From NCBI RefSeq assembly GCF_025655475.1, contig NZ_JAHTIK010000001.1, positions 278,998 to 342,997 on the forward strand: a stretch of 64,000 nucleotides of DNA. The letters are read 5' to 3'. The notes beneath the pieces were generated by a model. The model had not been told where the DNA came from and did not search any database. It saw only the letters and a program-made list of their open reading frames with translations. Positions 54,490 through 63,430 of this stretch are shown piece after piece. This DNA is from Kitasatospora sp. DSM 101779 (GTDB lineage Bacteria; Actinomycetota; Actinomycetes; Streptomycetales; Streptomycetaceae). A program made the translations under genes and the position numbers. Position 1 is the stretch's first letter, and every line of letters begins with the position of its first letter.

Positions 54490-57074
54490 GGCATCTCCTG
54501 CAGCCGGTCGAAGGGAGCTTCGGAGAGGGCGAGCACCTCTGCCGCGACGGCCCTGCCTCGGGTGTCGACCGATGCCTCCGCGGCGACGAGACGGCTCTCC
54601 AGGCCCGGTCGGTCGCGGTAGAGCAGGTCCAGGTCGACGGCGACGACGCCCGGCACGCTTGCTGCGACGGCGACCACCCGGGAGCGGTGCACCGGTGCGG
54701 CGAGGCCGCGGGCGAGCGGCGCGTGGGCGGCCCGCAAGGCGGTCTCGACGGCGGCGAGCACGGTCTTCGCCTCGCGATCCGGGTCCACCCTCACCTTGAG
54801 GCCCAGTCGGAAGCGTGCCTGACGGGCCGGCAGGACCTCGACGCGGGCCAGTGGGTCGCCGTACCGGCGCAGGGCCGCCGTGAGATGGGCGACGGTGACG
54901 GCGGGGGCGGCATCGCCCTCGGGTCCGCAGACGCTGACGACGATCGTCCGGCCGGCCCGCAGCCGCAGCACGTCGGCCCGGGCGAGCGAGATGCCCGCGA
55001 AGGCGAGGGCGAAGTCGGCGTAGTCGCGCAGTGCGACGGCCCGGCCGAGGGTGCGGGTGGCGAGCGGCACGGAGGCGCGGGCGTGCCCTTGGTCCTCGGG
55101 GTCGACGCCGCCGTCGGCGGCGACCGGGTTGGTGACGGCCTTGACGCCGAGGGGCCGGTCCATGAGCTGGGAGAGCCGGTCGGCCGGCAGGTTGCCGGCC
55201 CGGCCGGTGCCCTTGCGGTACGTGGCACGGATGTTGTGCGAGCCGGAGGGCAGCCGGGCTCCGTGCACGCCGTCGCCGAACGCGACCACGACGGAGCCGT
55301 CGGGTTCGTCGCGGGTGGTGCAGACGCGGTCGCCGGGCCCGGCGCCGTACAGGGTGGGTACTTCGCGGCGGGCGACGTCGTCGGCCCGGACGGTCAGCGT
55401 GGAGGCGAAGCCCTGCGGGGTGTCGGCGCGGACGTGGGTGAGCGGGCCGTACAGCAGCGGCATGGTCTGGAAGGGGCGGCGGGCGTCGCCGTCGCCGAGG
55501 ACCTGGTGCACGGTCTCGCCGTGGGTGGCCTTCACGACGTTCCCGAACAGGACGGCGGTCGCGCGTCGGTAGCGGTGGCGGGGCGGTTCGGTCAGCGTGA
55601 CCAGGGTCCGGTCGCCGGCGTCCCGCGCGGAGTCGAGGACGACGACCTCGGCCGCCGGCTCCCCCGTCCCGCCGTCGAGCCGGCCGGACAGGACGAGCCG
55701 GCGCCCCGGGAGCATGGCGGTGGCGTCGCCCTCGACGAGCAGGTCCGGTGCGGTCACGGGGTCCGGGTCGGGTGCCTCGACGACCGTGAGCGGTTCGGAC
55801 AGGCCGAGGACCGTCACGCCGCGCGGCGTCCGGAAGTCCTGGCCGTCCGCCCGTCTCGCGCCCTGGGGGCGCTGCTCGCCCTTCAGCCTCAGCCGGGTGA
55901 CGGTGCCCGACACGGCGAACTCCGCGCGGGAGAACTCCGTCCGGTCCACGACCTCGAAGAGCTCGCGGTGGACGTCGGTGCCGCCGTCGACGCTCTCCTG
56001 GGAGAGCACCACCCAGGAGCCGGCCACGATGTCGGGCTGCGATCCGTCGAGGTCGACGACGGTCTCTCCGGACTCGGTGAGCTCGGTGACCGCGTGGAAG
56101 GCCGGCCACTCGTTGTCGTCCGCATTCCCCCCGTGGACCGCGGCGTATCCCTTCCGGAATTCCTCGTTCATCGCCCGCCACACCGGCGCGTTGTGCCCGA
56201 ACACCCGCAGCCGTCTGCGCAGGACGAAGGTCCCCGGGCGGGTGACCGGTGCGCTGTCCTGGGTGTCCCGGCCGATCCCCCCGTCCCAGCGGACGTGCGT
56301 GCGCCGGTTCGCCGGGTCCGGCTCGACGGCCGTCACCAGCCGCACGTCCCACGTGTCGTGGGCGAGGTCGTCGGTCGCGAAGAGGATCGCGTCGCCGGGG
56401 CGGAGGGCGAGCGCGTCGCCGTCGAACCAGGCGTCGACGCTGCCCCTGACCGGCGGGTGGGGCTTGGTGGGGACGACGGGCAGGGCGTTCCATTCGGCGC
56501 GGGCGGTGAGCTCCTCCACCGTCTCGAACAGCTGCGGCGCCTCGCCGGGGCCCGGCACGCTCTGGACGCGGAGCCCGGGGAGCAGGTCGACGGCGGCGGG
56601 CGGCGCCGGGGGGAGCAGACCGGGGTCGGGGGGAAGTCCGGTCTGCTGCCCGGTCTCCGGGGGCTTCTCCAGCGAGAAGGCGAGGTGGGTCTCGGCCGCG
56701 ACGCCGGGCGCGAGACGGTAGGCGACGAGTCGGCCGAGCTCCTGGAGCGAGGCGCGTTCGGTGGCCGTGCGAAGGTACGACTCGTTGGCGAGGCGCTCGT
56801 TGTAGAAGGTCAGGACGTCGCAGACGACCGCCCAGGCGTCGATGAGGGCGATCGTCGGGTCGCCGGGGTCGCGGGTGAGCAGCCGGGCGAGCCCCGGTCG
56901 GCTCGCGTCCGACAGGGCGGTGACCATGCTCGACCGGAAGTCGCCGTGCACACCGCTGCGGTAGGCGATCTCCGTCAGGCCGGGGCGGTTCCCGAGGGTC
57001 CCGGGGGTGCGCGCGGAGGTGCCCGAGCAGCAGCCGCAGGTCCCGTCGGTTCCGGCCGGGATCGGCTCGGTCAT
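54486..57074 (-). CDS. Baseplate J-like wedge protein 2
   Basis: The 862-aa protein has an N-terminal helical pattern ALIDAWAVVCDVLTFYNERL (~80-100) and a C-terminal baseplate-J block FGDGVHGARLPSGSHNIRA followed by TYRKGTGRAGNL (~600). It matches the large gp6/Afp11-12-type wedge proteins and shares this block with the 914-aa protein encoded upstream (YRVGNGRAGN), so the two are paralogous. A CGCC motif near the N-terminus (TDGTCGCCSG) is unusual. ATG 57074 overlaps the upstream stop. Confidence 0.82.
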   Translation of the reverse strand: MTEPIPAGTDGTCGCCSGTSARTPGTLGNRPGLTEIAYRSGVHGDFRSSMVTALSDASRPGLARLLTRDPGDPTIALIDAWAVVCDVLTFYNERLANESYLRTATERASLQELGRLVAYRLAPGVAAETHLAFSLEKPPETGQQTGLPPDPGLLPPAPPAAVDLLPGLRVQSVPGPGEAPQLFETVEELTARAEWNALPVVPTKPHPPVRGSVDAWFDGDALALRPGDAILFATDDLAHDTWDVRLVTAVEPDPANRRTHVRWDGGIGRDTQDSAPVTRPGTFVLRRRLRVFGHNAPVWRAMNEEFRKGYAAVHGGNADDNEWPAFHAVTELTESGETVVDLDGSQPDIVAGSWVVLSQESVDGGTDVHRELFEVVDRTEFSRAEFAVSGTVTRLRLKGEQRPQGARRADGQDFRTPRGVTVLGLSEPLTVVEAPDPDPVTAPDLLVEGDATAMLPGRRLVLSGRLDGGTGEPAAEVVVLDSARDAGDRTLVTLTEPPRHRYRRATAVLFGNVVKATHGETVHQVLGDGDARRPFQTMPLLYGPLTHVRADTPQGFASTLTVRADDVARREVPTLYGAGPGDRVCTTRDEPDGSVVVAFGDGVHGARLPSGSHNIRATYRKGTGRAGNLPADRLSQLMDRPLGVKAVTNPVAADGGVDPEDQGHARASVPLATRTLGRAVALRDYADFALAFAGISLARADVLRLRAGRTIVVSVCGPEGDAAPAVTVAHLTAALRRYGDPLARVEVLPARQARFRLGLKVRVDPDREAKTVLAAVETALRAAHAPLARGLAAPVHRSRVVAVAASVPGVVAVDLDLLYRDRPGLESRLVAAEASVDTRGRAVAAEVLALSEAPFDRLQEMP

Positions 57075-59815
57075 CGGCCGCCTCCCAGGGTGAGGCCGAG
57101 CATGCCGCGCTCGGGGAAGTTCGGGTCGTTGTCCAGCCGGGCGATCTCCAGCCGGCCCATCTCGAGGACGCCGGTCTCCAGGCCGCTGGTCTCCGGGAGG
57201 CGCTGCCGCTGGAAGGTGTGGACGTCCACCGACTCCACGCCGGGCACGGCGTGCACCTCGGCGAGGACCGTGGACAGGTGGACCGGCCGGCCGAAGGTGA
57301 GCCGGTCCGGGTGGAAGAGGCCGCGGGCGCCTCCCGGCAGGGTGGAGTCGCCGAGCCGGGCGAGCACCGCCGCGCCGACGTCGGACCGCAGGTGGGTGCG
57401 TTCCACGCACACCCGCAGCCCGATCTCCAGCGGTACGAACACCGGGCCGTCCACCTCCAGGTCGTAGCCGGCCAGCCGGTAACGCTCCAGGCGGGCGCGC
57501 AGGTCCCGTTCGAAGTCCGCGTCGACGGGCTTGCCGCCCCGCCGGTCGGCGGTGACGAACACGCTGTGCCAGGAGCCCGTCCACCGGAAGGTCGCCGCCG
57601 CGCGCTGCACCGCGCCGACGCGTTCCGTCACCTCGGCCCAGTCGGCCTCGGTGACCGCGCGTTCCTGCACGGCGAAGGCCCGGGGCGCGTCGCGGCGGAT
57701 CTCCTCCGCGGACTCGGGGTCCGTCCCGCCCGCGGCGGGGAGCGGATTGGACACCGCGACGATGCCGACGACGTCCGTCACGGCGTGGGTGATCGACTCG
57801 GCGCCCACGTTGCCGGCGCGGCCGTTGCCCACCCGGTAGCGGGCGGAGAACCGCGTGCCCTCCTTGGGGCGCATCGCGTGCTCGTCGTCGCCGAAGCGCA
57901 GCCGTACCGTCCCGTCGTGCTCGGTCTCGACGGTGAACTCGGCGGCCGCCGCCGGGCTGTCCAGCAGGTCGGGCCGCGCCTGCCACTCCCGGCGGTCGGT
58001 GCCCTGTTCGCCGGTGAGGACGACGGCCGGACGCGCCGCGCGGGGTTCGGCGGCGGGGACGGCCGAGGCGGGCGGGGACTGCTCCGACACGAGCAGGTCC
58101 TCCCCGGCGAGGCGGACGCGCAGCACGGTCGTGCCGTCGCTGATCGACCAGAGCGGGTCGGCGCCGCGGACGGTGACCGTCCCGCCCGTCGGCTGCCGGT
58201 CGTGGGAGCGGAGCAGTGTCCGCAGCTCCTCGCCGTAGACCTGCGCGGTCAGTTCGGCCATCAGGGCTGCGGTGGCGGCCTGCCGGAAGAGGACGGCGGC
58301 GGGGTGTGCGACGGTGTGGGTGAGGGGGCCGCGGGCGAGCGCGGGGCGGTAGCGGGCCGGTACGGGGTCCGGCGGGGCGGTCCCGCCCCGGCCTGTCCCG
58401 CCCGGTCTGAGCAGGCGGGGCCCCGGGACCTCGCCGAGCGGTTCGCCCCCACTGCCCGGGCCGGGGACGCTCTGCCCGTGGTCGGCGAGGACGATGTTGC
58501 CCCAGGCGCGCGCCGTCTCCAGGGCGCCCTCGGCGACGCCGAGGCAGAGCGGGAACGGCAGTGCGTCGTCCTCGTGCCAGGCGATCTCGGTCACCGGCAG
58601 TGGATCGGCCGTCCGCGGCTCCTCGAACAGGCCGCCCAACGGGTCCTCGGAGCTCCGGACGTCGACGAGTCGGACGGCCCGGCGCCGGGTCGGGTCGGCG
58701 TCGACGGCCCGTCCGGTGGTCGGCGACACGGTTTCGGCGAGCACCAGGACCTCCCCCGCCCTCAGCTGCGGATGGGCGCCCCGCAGCGTCGCCGACGTGG
58801 CTCCCGCGGGCAGGCAGCAGCCCCGGTCGCCCCAGGTGTGGAAGCGCATCTCGGCCAGATCGGCGTGCAGCACGGCCGGTTCGACGGTCTCGAAGACGAC
58901 CGGCCGGGCCGCGAGGGCGGCGCGGTGCTCACGGGAGCCGGGGGTCAGCACCGCCGGCGCGTCCGGCACCGTGGTGAGCAGTGCGGTGCCGGCGGGCAGC
59001 GCCACCGCGGTTCCCCCTGCGACGCCGAGCCGCACCCAGACGCGGGCGTTGCATCCCTCGTGGACGCGGTAGTCGACGAGCCGGGCGTGCCGGCGCAGTG
59101 AGATCCGGCTGCGGGCGGTCCCGAGGTAGGCCTCGGTCGCCACGGCGTCCTGGCGGTAGGACAGCCCGTCGGCCAGGTAGGCGAGCAGTTCCACGAGCGT
59201 CGTTCCGACGTCTGCCGGGTTCCGCTCGGTCCACTCGGGTGCGAGCAGCGAGATCCGGTCCAGCATCAGCCGGCGGAAGCCCTGGAAGTCCTTGGCGAGG
59301 TAGTCGATCGCGGGGGTGTCGGGCGGCTCGGGCGGGCAGCTGCGGTCGGGGGCGCAGTCGAAGTCGCTCGGGCATTCGACCTTGAACGCGAACTCGGCCT
59401 CGGCGAGCAGCGGGTCGAAGCCGGCGTACGGGAGGCCCGATGCGGGGTCGGCGACGAGGCGCAGCCGGTAGGTGGAGAAGTCCCCGCGCTGCACCGTGCG
59501 GACGACGAGCACCCGGTCGGGTTCGTCGATGCCGGCGAGCAGTTCGGGCGGCACGTCGGGGCTGTTGCCCGGGGCGGCCCACTCGACGGTCACGGCCGGG
59601 ATGCGTTCGCCGCCCTCGACGAGGACGTTGTGCCGGTCGAGTCCGGCGGGCACGGGCCCTACGAGGCGGACGTGCAGGATGCGTTGGCGCAGTTCCCGGG
59701 TGGGCGCGGCGGTGTCGAGGACCTCGACGTACTCGATGCCGTTGAGGTGGCTGAGGGGGCCGGCCTGCTGGAGCGCGAGCAGGCGGTGCGGTTCGGCGCA
59801 GGGGTAGCGGGTCAC
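57071..59815 (-). CDS. Baseplate J-like wedge protein 1
   Basis: The 914-aa protein has VDYRVHEGCNARVWVRLGV, DVGTTLVELLAYLADGLSYR, and the J-domain FGDDEHAMRPKEGTRFSAR followed by YRVGNGRAGNV. This is the family annotated as putative baseplate assembly protein (Afp11-type gp6-like). It has an N-terminal ~150-residue domain with a Cys-rich loop (CPSDFDCAPDRSCPPEPP) not typical of simple phage gp6. GTG 59815 overlaps the gp25 stop. Confidence 0.85.
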   Translation of the reverse strand: MTRYPCAEPHRLLALQQAGPLSHLNGIEYVEVLDTAAPTRELRQRILHVRLVGPVPAGLDRHNVLVEGGERIPAVTVEWAAPGNSPDVPPELLAGIDEPDRVLVVRTVQRGDFSTYRLRLVADPASGLPYAGFDPLLAEAEFAFKVECPSDFDCAPDRSCPPEPPDTPAIDYLAKDFQGFRRLMLDRISLLAPEWTERNPADVGTTLVELLAYLADGLSYRQDAVATEAYLGTARSRISLRRHARLVDYRVHEGCNARVWVRLGVAGGTAVALPAGTALLTTVPDAPAVLTPGSREHRAALAARPVVFETVEPAVLHADLAEMRFHTWGDRGCCLPAGATSATLRGAHPQLRAGEVLVLAETVSPTTGRAVDADPTRRRAVRLVDVRSSEDPLGGLFEEPRTADPLPVTEIAWHEDDALPFPLCLGVAEGALETARAWGNIVLADHGQSVPGPGSGGEPLGEVPGPRLLRPGGTGRGGTAPPDPVPARYRPALARGPLTHTVAHPAAVLFRQAATAALMAELTAQVYGEELRTLLRSHDRQPTGGTVTVRGADPLWSISDGTTVLRVRLAGEDLLVSEQSPPASAVPAAEPRAARPAVVLTGEQGTDRREWQARPDLLDSPAAAAEFTVETEHDGTVRLRFGDDEHAMRPKEGTRFSARYRVGNGRAGNVGAESITHAVTDVVGIVAVSNPLPAAGGTDPESAEEIRRDAPRAFAVQERAVTEADWAEVTERVGAVQRAAATFRWTGSWHSVFVTADRRGGKPVDADFERDLRARLERYRLAGYDLEVDGPVFVPLEIGLRVCVERTHLRSDVGAAVLARLGDSTLPGGARGLFHPDRLTFGRPVHLSTVLAEVHAVPGVESVDVHTFQRQRLPETSGLETGVLEMGRLEIARLDNDPNFPERGMLGLTLGGGR

Positions 59816-60177
59816 GGGCGGCCGCCGGGGGTGCGGAAGGTGGCGACGTGGCGGGTCCGGGTCCGCAGCACGACGTACGAGACGGTGATCAGCAGGGCGG
59901 AGTCGGCGACCTCCACCTCGATCCGGTCGGCGGTGAGGACCTGGCCGAGGTGCTGTTCGACGGCGCTCTGCACGAGGTACTGCGTGGTGGCGGCCGCCTC
60001 GGGGCCGCCGGGTTCGAAGACGAGTTGCAGCAGCCCTGCTCCGAAGTCGGGCCGCATCACGCGTTCTCCGGGGGTGGTGAGCAGCAGTTGCTCGATCATG
60101 TCCCGTACGTGGTCGTCCGGGTCGGTCGTCGCCGTGCGGCCGCTGCCGCCGATGTCGTAGGGGTGATCGATGGTCAT
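59812..60177 (-). CDS. gp25/GPW-like baseplate wedge protein (Afp9-like)
   Basis: The 121-aa protein has the gp25 signature RVMRPDFGAGLLQLVFEP and a DMIEQLLLTTPGERVM helix. In contractile systems this protein nucleates sheath polymerisation on the baseplate. There is a 10-nt gap after the tip gene. Confidence 0.93.
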   Translation of the reverse strand: MTIDHPYDIGGSGRTATTDPDDHVRDMIEQLLLTTPGERVMRPDFGAGLLQLVFEPGGPEAAATTQYLVQSAVEQHLGQVLTADRIEVEVADSALLITVSYVVLRTRTRHVATFRTPGGRP

Positions 60178-60187
60178 GGCGCCTCCT

Positions 60188-60505
60188 TCATGAGGCGATC
60201 GCCCGGGTCTGGGCGGCCAGCGGGGTGAGTGGGGTGCCGGTGGGGGTGCACATCGCGGTGCCGGTCTGCAGGGCGACGGGGGTGCCGCCGGCCAGGACGC
60301 GGGCGGCGCCGACGAGCCACTGGGCGGTGACGCAGGGCGGGGTGGGGGTGCCGGTGAGTCCGCACCCGGCGACGACGTACGGGGTGGCGAGGGTGACGAC
60401 GGGCTGTCCGGAGACGGTCACCCGGGGGAAGGGCGTGGTCGGTGCGGCCTGTCCGGCGTGGGTGCACAGGACGGTGGCGCCGAGGTGGAGGATCGGTCCG
60501 GGCAT
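60188..60505 (-). CDS. PAAR-like/DUF4280 tip protein
   Basis: The 105-aa Thr/Pro/Gly-rich protein begins MPGPILHLGATVLCTHAGQA, the opening seen in PAAR-like/DUF4280 tips where Cys/His bind a metal at the spike point. Further Cys (GCGLTG, PPCVTA, MCTPTG) suit that role. It should cap the spike encoded upstream. Confidence 0.8.
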   Translation of the reverse strand: MPGPILHLGATVLCTHAGQAAPTTPFPRVTVSGQPVVTLATPYVVAGCGLTGTPTPPCVTAQWLVGAARVLAGGTPVALQTGTAMCTPTGTPLTPLAAQTRAIAS

Positions 60506-60508
60506 CGG

Positions 60509-61036
60509 TCACACCACCGTCAGGGCGCCGAGGTTGATGTCGGTGGCCGGTCCGGTCAGGGAGATCGTCGCGCCCTTGCCGTTGCTGATGACGATGCCGA
60601 CGTCGCTGACCGAGATCATGGCGCCGGTCGCGGTGGTGATCAGGATCCCGCCGGTCGGGCCCGGCGCGTCGCTGATCACCAGTCCGTTCTTCAGCGTGGT
60701 CTGCAGGGTGATGCCGGCGATCCCGGGCGGCACGGTGCGGGCGAGCAGGGGGACTTCGGCGGGGCTGCCCCAGTACCCGCCGACCCAGACCGGGTAGTCC
60801 GCGTCGCCGTGCTCGTACTCCACCCAGACGCCGGAGCCGATGGGCGGCACGGCGAAGACGCCGGTGTTGATCCCGGCGAGCGGCAGGCAGGGCATCGCCC
60901 AGGAGGAGGCGCTCGGCGACACGTCCGGGACGAGGGCCTGGATGCGGCCCATCTGCAGCGGGTCGACGTTGTTGACGACGGTGCCACGGTACTTGCCGAG
61001 GTAGCCGGTCACGGCGGGGGTCTCCGTCCGGGTCAT
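60509..61036 (-). CDS. gp5/VgrG-like spike (baseplate V) protein
   Basis: The 175-aa protein has an OB-fold-like N-terminus (GKYRGTVVNNVDPLQMGRIQ, then SGVWVEYEHGDADYPVWVGG) and a short beta-helical C-terminus (GILITTATGAMISVSDVGIV). This is the gp5 half of the Afp8 spike, separated here from the gp27-like hub encoded immediately upstream. ATG 61036 overlaps the hub stop (ATGA). Confidence 0.9.
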   Translation of the reverse strand: MTRTETPAVTGYLGKYRGTVVNNVDPLQMGRIQALVPDVSPSASSWAMPCLPLAGINTGVFAVPPIGSGVWVEYEHGDADYPVWVGGYWGSPAEVPLLARTVPPGIAGITLQTTLKNGLVISDAPGPTGGILITTATGAMISVSDVGIVISNGKGATISLTGPATDINLGALTVV

Positions 61037-62160
61037 GCCGGCACCGCCGGGACGGTCGGGACGACGCCGTTCCGGGCGAGGGAGAACGTCTGGGTGTAGG
61101 AGCCGCGCCGGATGTCGTGGGTGACGCGGGTGACGTAGTGGAGGCCGTCGAAGGCGGTGCCGGCGCCGCGCACCCCCACCAGCCTGCGGGAGCGCAGCAC
61201 GTGGCCGTACTTCGCGACGTCGAGGGTGCCGGTGCCGAAGACGGCGTCGGAGTGCTGGGCGGCGTGGGCGACGCCCTTCATCACGGCGGCGAGCGGGCTG
61301 AGGTTCGCGGTGTCGGTCATGCGGTGCAGCTTCGGCGGGATCGGTGGGACGAGGCCCAGGGGCGGCCTGATGGGGGCGATGTCGGGGACGGGCAGGTTCA
61401 GCGGCGCTTTGCTCGTGCGCTCCTGGATCGCGACGATGGGAAGCTCCCTCTTCTCCTTGTCGAAGGTGAAGTTGAGGGTGGCGACGTTGTCGTGGGCGGC
61501 GTCGAGCCCGACGTTGAGCGCGGGCTGCGGCGCTCCGAACCGGATCTCCGGTCCCCAGTACGCCTTGCTCACCCCCGGCACCGGTCCGGGTTCGATGTAG
61601 AAGACGTGGCCGACCTCCTTGGCGAGGGCCGTGAGGTAGGCGTAGTCGGTGCCCTGGTGGACGGGGATGCGGTCGACGGGGATCGGCACGTCCTCCAGCA
61701 GGCTCGGGATCACGACAGGCGTACAGCCCAGTGCCGCGTACTTGGCGAGGACGGCCAGGGCGCGCACCGCGGGTGACATCGCCGGGTAGGGGAGGCCGTC
61801 CATCGGCACCAGGTCCATGACGCAGGTGAGGTCCTTGCCCTTCACGTGGAGCACCGACGCGGGGCCGGCCGTCGTCATGTCCTGGTGGGTCACCACGCCG
61901 TCGACGAGGACTTCGGTGACTCCGCGCAGGGTGACCGCGACGACGCAGCGGAACACCGGCACGGTGACCGGGAAGAACGCCTGGACCGGGGAGTCCTGGG
62001 GGACGGAGAAGGTCAGCTCGAATCCGCTCTGGGCGTCGCCGGAGCCGCTCTCGACCTTGAGGCCGGTCAGCGCGTCGAGCACGAAGCGGGGCGCGGGCAC
62101 GGGGACGGCCGGGCCGAGGAACAGGTGCAGTCGGACGGGGCCCGGTGGCAGGTCACGCAT
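61033..62160 (-). CDS. gp27-like baseplate hub protein
   Basis: The 375-aa protein has the hub pattern GFELTFSVPQDSP, GVVTHQDMTTAG, DYAYLTALAKEVGHVFYIEP and HYVTRVTHDIRRGSYTQTF, typical of VgrG gp27 or phage late control D-like hubs. It links tube and spike. It overlaps the preceding LysM gene by 8 nt. Confidence 0.87.
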   Translation of the reverse strand: MRDLPPGPVRLHLFLGPAVPVPAPRFVLDALTGLKVESGSGDAQSGFELTFSVPQDSPVQAFFPVTVPVFRCVVAVTLRGVTEVLVDGVVTHQDMTTAGPASVLHVKGKDLTCVMDLVPMDGLPYPAMSPAVRALAVLAKYAALGCTPVVIPSLLEDVPIPVDRIPVHQGTDYAYLTALAKEVGHVFYIEPGPVPGVSKAYWGPEIRFGAPQPALNVGLDAAHDNVATLNFTFDKEKRELPIVAIQERTSKAPLNLPVPDIAPIRPPLGLVPPIPPKLHRMTDTANLSPLAAVMKGVAHAAQHSDAVFGTGTLDVAKYGHVLRSRRLVGVRGAGTAFDGLHYVTRVTHDIRRGSYTQTFSLARNGVVPTVPAVPA

Positions 62161-62533
62161 CGGCGGCTCCGGGTACGCCTTCGGCGAGGGTGACGCGCAG
62201 TCGGCGCCCCGGCGGCAGGGTCATCCGGGCGGGGTCGACGACGTCGTTGGCGTCGGCGAGCCGCCACCAGAGTTCCGGGTCGCCCAGCAGGGCGGCCGCG
62301 GCCAGGTCCCGGCGGTCGCCGTCGCTGGTCGTGTACTCGTGGAGCAGCGCGAAGCGGTCGGAGGCCGGGCACAGTCGGCGGCGGAAGTACGGCACGGGCG
62401 GCGCGGGTTCCTCGCCCGGGCCGACCTGGCGGACGTGGACCGTGACGCCGACCTCGGCGTAGCGGCTGGTCGGCGGCAGCGAGGCGGTGGGTACGGCACC
62501 GGCCGCGAGAAGTGCCTGGAGCGGGTCGGGCAC
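62153..62533 (-). CDS. LysM-like tail protein X homologue
   Basis: The 126-aa protein has the pattern LLGDPELWWRLADANDVVDP, then LPPGRRLRVT, characteristic of phage tail protein X/LysM modules. In Afp7 this module is fused to a CIS tube domain; here it is a separate gene right after it. Confidence 0.85.
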   Translation of the reverse strand: MPDPLQALLAAGAVPTASLPPTSRYAEVGVTVHVRQVGPGEEPAPPVPYFRRRLCPASDRFALLHEYTTSDGDRRDLAAAALLGDPELWWRLADANDVVDPARMTLPPGRRLRVTLAEGVPGAADA

Positions 62534-62534
62534 C

Positions 62535-63170
62535 TCAGATCACCTCCAGTCCGAGGGTGGTCAGGGCGGCGGAGCCGGCGCGGGCGGCCAGCGCCTCCTT
62601 GTTGCGCAGGTGGCTCATGAACAGCGCTCCGCCGCGGTGGGCGAATCCGAGGTCGTCGACGGAGAGCACCCGCATGCCGAGGGTGACCTTGGCGCGGATC
62701 GGGTTGAGCGAGGCGTCGAAGGCCTCTTCGGCGATGGACAGCTCGGTCACGCGGACCGGCACGACGCGTTGCCGGCTCCAGACGAACAGCGTCAGTGGTG
62801 CTTCCACGGGCAGGACCTCGAGCACGCCCCGGCCGGCCAGGGCGTCGTTCTCCGCGAGTGCGGCGGCCCGCGGGTTGACGAGCAGTTCCAGGGCGGCGAG
62901 CTGCGGATGGATGCCGAACTCGACCGTGCCCGGGTTCGCGGCCGGGAACTCGAGCCGGTCGGTCGCGTCGACCTCCGCCTCCAGGCGGAGCGTCTCGACG
63001 GCGACGCCCTTCAGTCGCAGTGCCTGGCCGGGGTCGGCGCCGGCGGCCTGGACGGTGACGGTGCGGGTGAGGGCGTCCGGGTTGTACTGGAGCGCGATGC
63101 TCTGCAGGGCGCGGCCGGTGGTGGTGTCCACCTGGACGAGGCCCGCCTTGACGACGCGGGGCGAGATCAC
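62535..63170 (-). CDS. CIS tube-domain protein (Afp7-like N-terminal module)
   Basis: The 211-aa protein has IALQYNPDALTRTVTVQ, the signature of the contractile injection system tube-type domain at the N-terminus of Afp7/gp53 proteins, and VTELSIAEEAFDASLNPIRA with VTLGMRVLS near the end. It probably bridges tube and baseplate. GTG 63170 overlaps the previous stop. Confidence 0.85.
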   Translation of the reverse strand: MISPRVVKAGLVQVDTTTGRALQSIALQYNPDALTRTVTVQAAGADPGQALRLKGVAVETLRLEAEVDATDRLEFPAANPGTVEFGIHPQLAALELLVNPRAAALAENDALAGRGVLEVLPVEAPLTLFVWSRQRVVPVRVTELSIAEEAFDASLNPIRAKVTLGMRVLSVDDLGFAHRGGALFMSHLRNKEALAARAGSAALTTLGLEVI

Positions 63171-63430
63171 CGTTCGCCTCCCAGCGCCGTCCAGATCGCC
63201 GTCGCGGCCTGCGTCCCGATCTCGGCGGCGCTCCGTGCGGGGGTGCGGGCGAGCCGGTGGCGCACGACGGGGACGGTGCGGTCGGTGAGCCGGGTGGGGT
63301 CGGCGCCGGAGGCGAGGGCGCCGAGCGTCCGTTCCAGGCCGGACACCGCGGCGGCGGCCTGGGCAGGTGTCAGGCCGCGCAGGACGACCTCGTCGACGAC
63401 GATCCGCACCCGCGGCCGGTCGGCGTTCAT
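63167..63430 (-). CDS. Small eCIS-associated protein, unknown
   Basis: The 87-aa protein is basic at the start (NADRPRVRIVVDEVVLRGL) and helical after. No family is recognised. It is tightly bound in the operon by ATGA/GTGA overlaps on both sides, so probably a structural or assembly part of the particle. Confidence 0.6.
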   Translation of the reverse strand: MNADRPRVRIVVDEVVLRGLTPAQAAAAVSGLERTLGALASGADPTRLTDRTVPVVRHRLARTPARSAAEIGTQAATAIWTALGGER

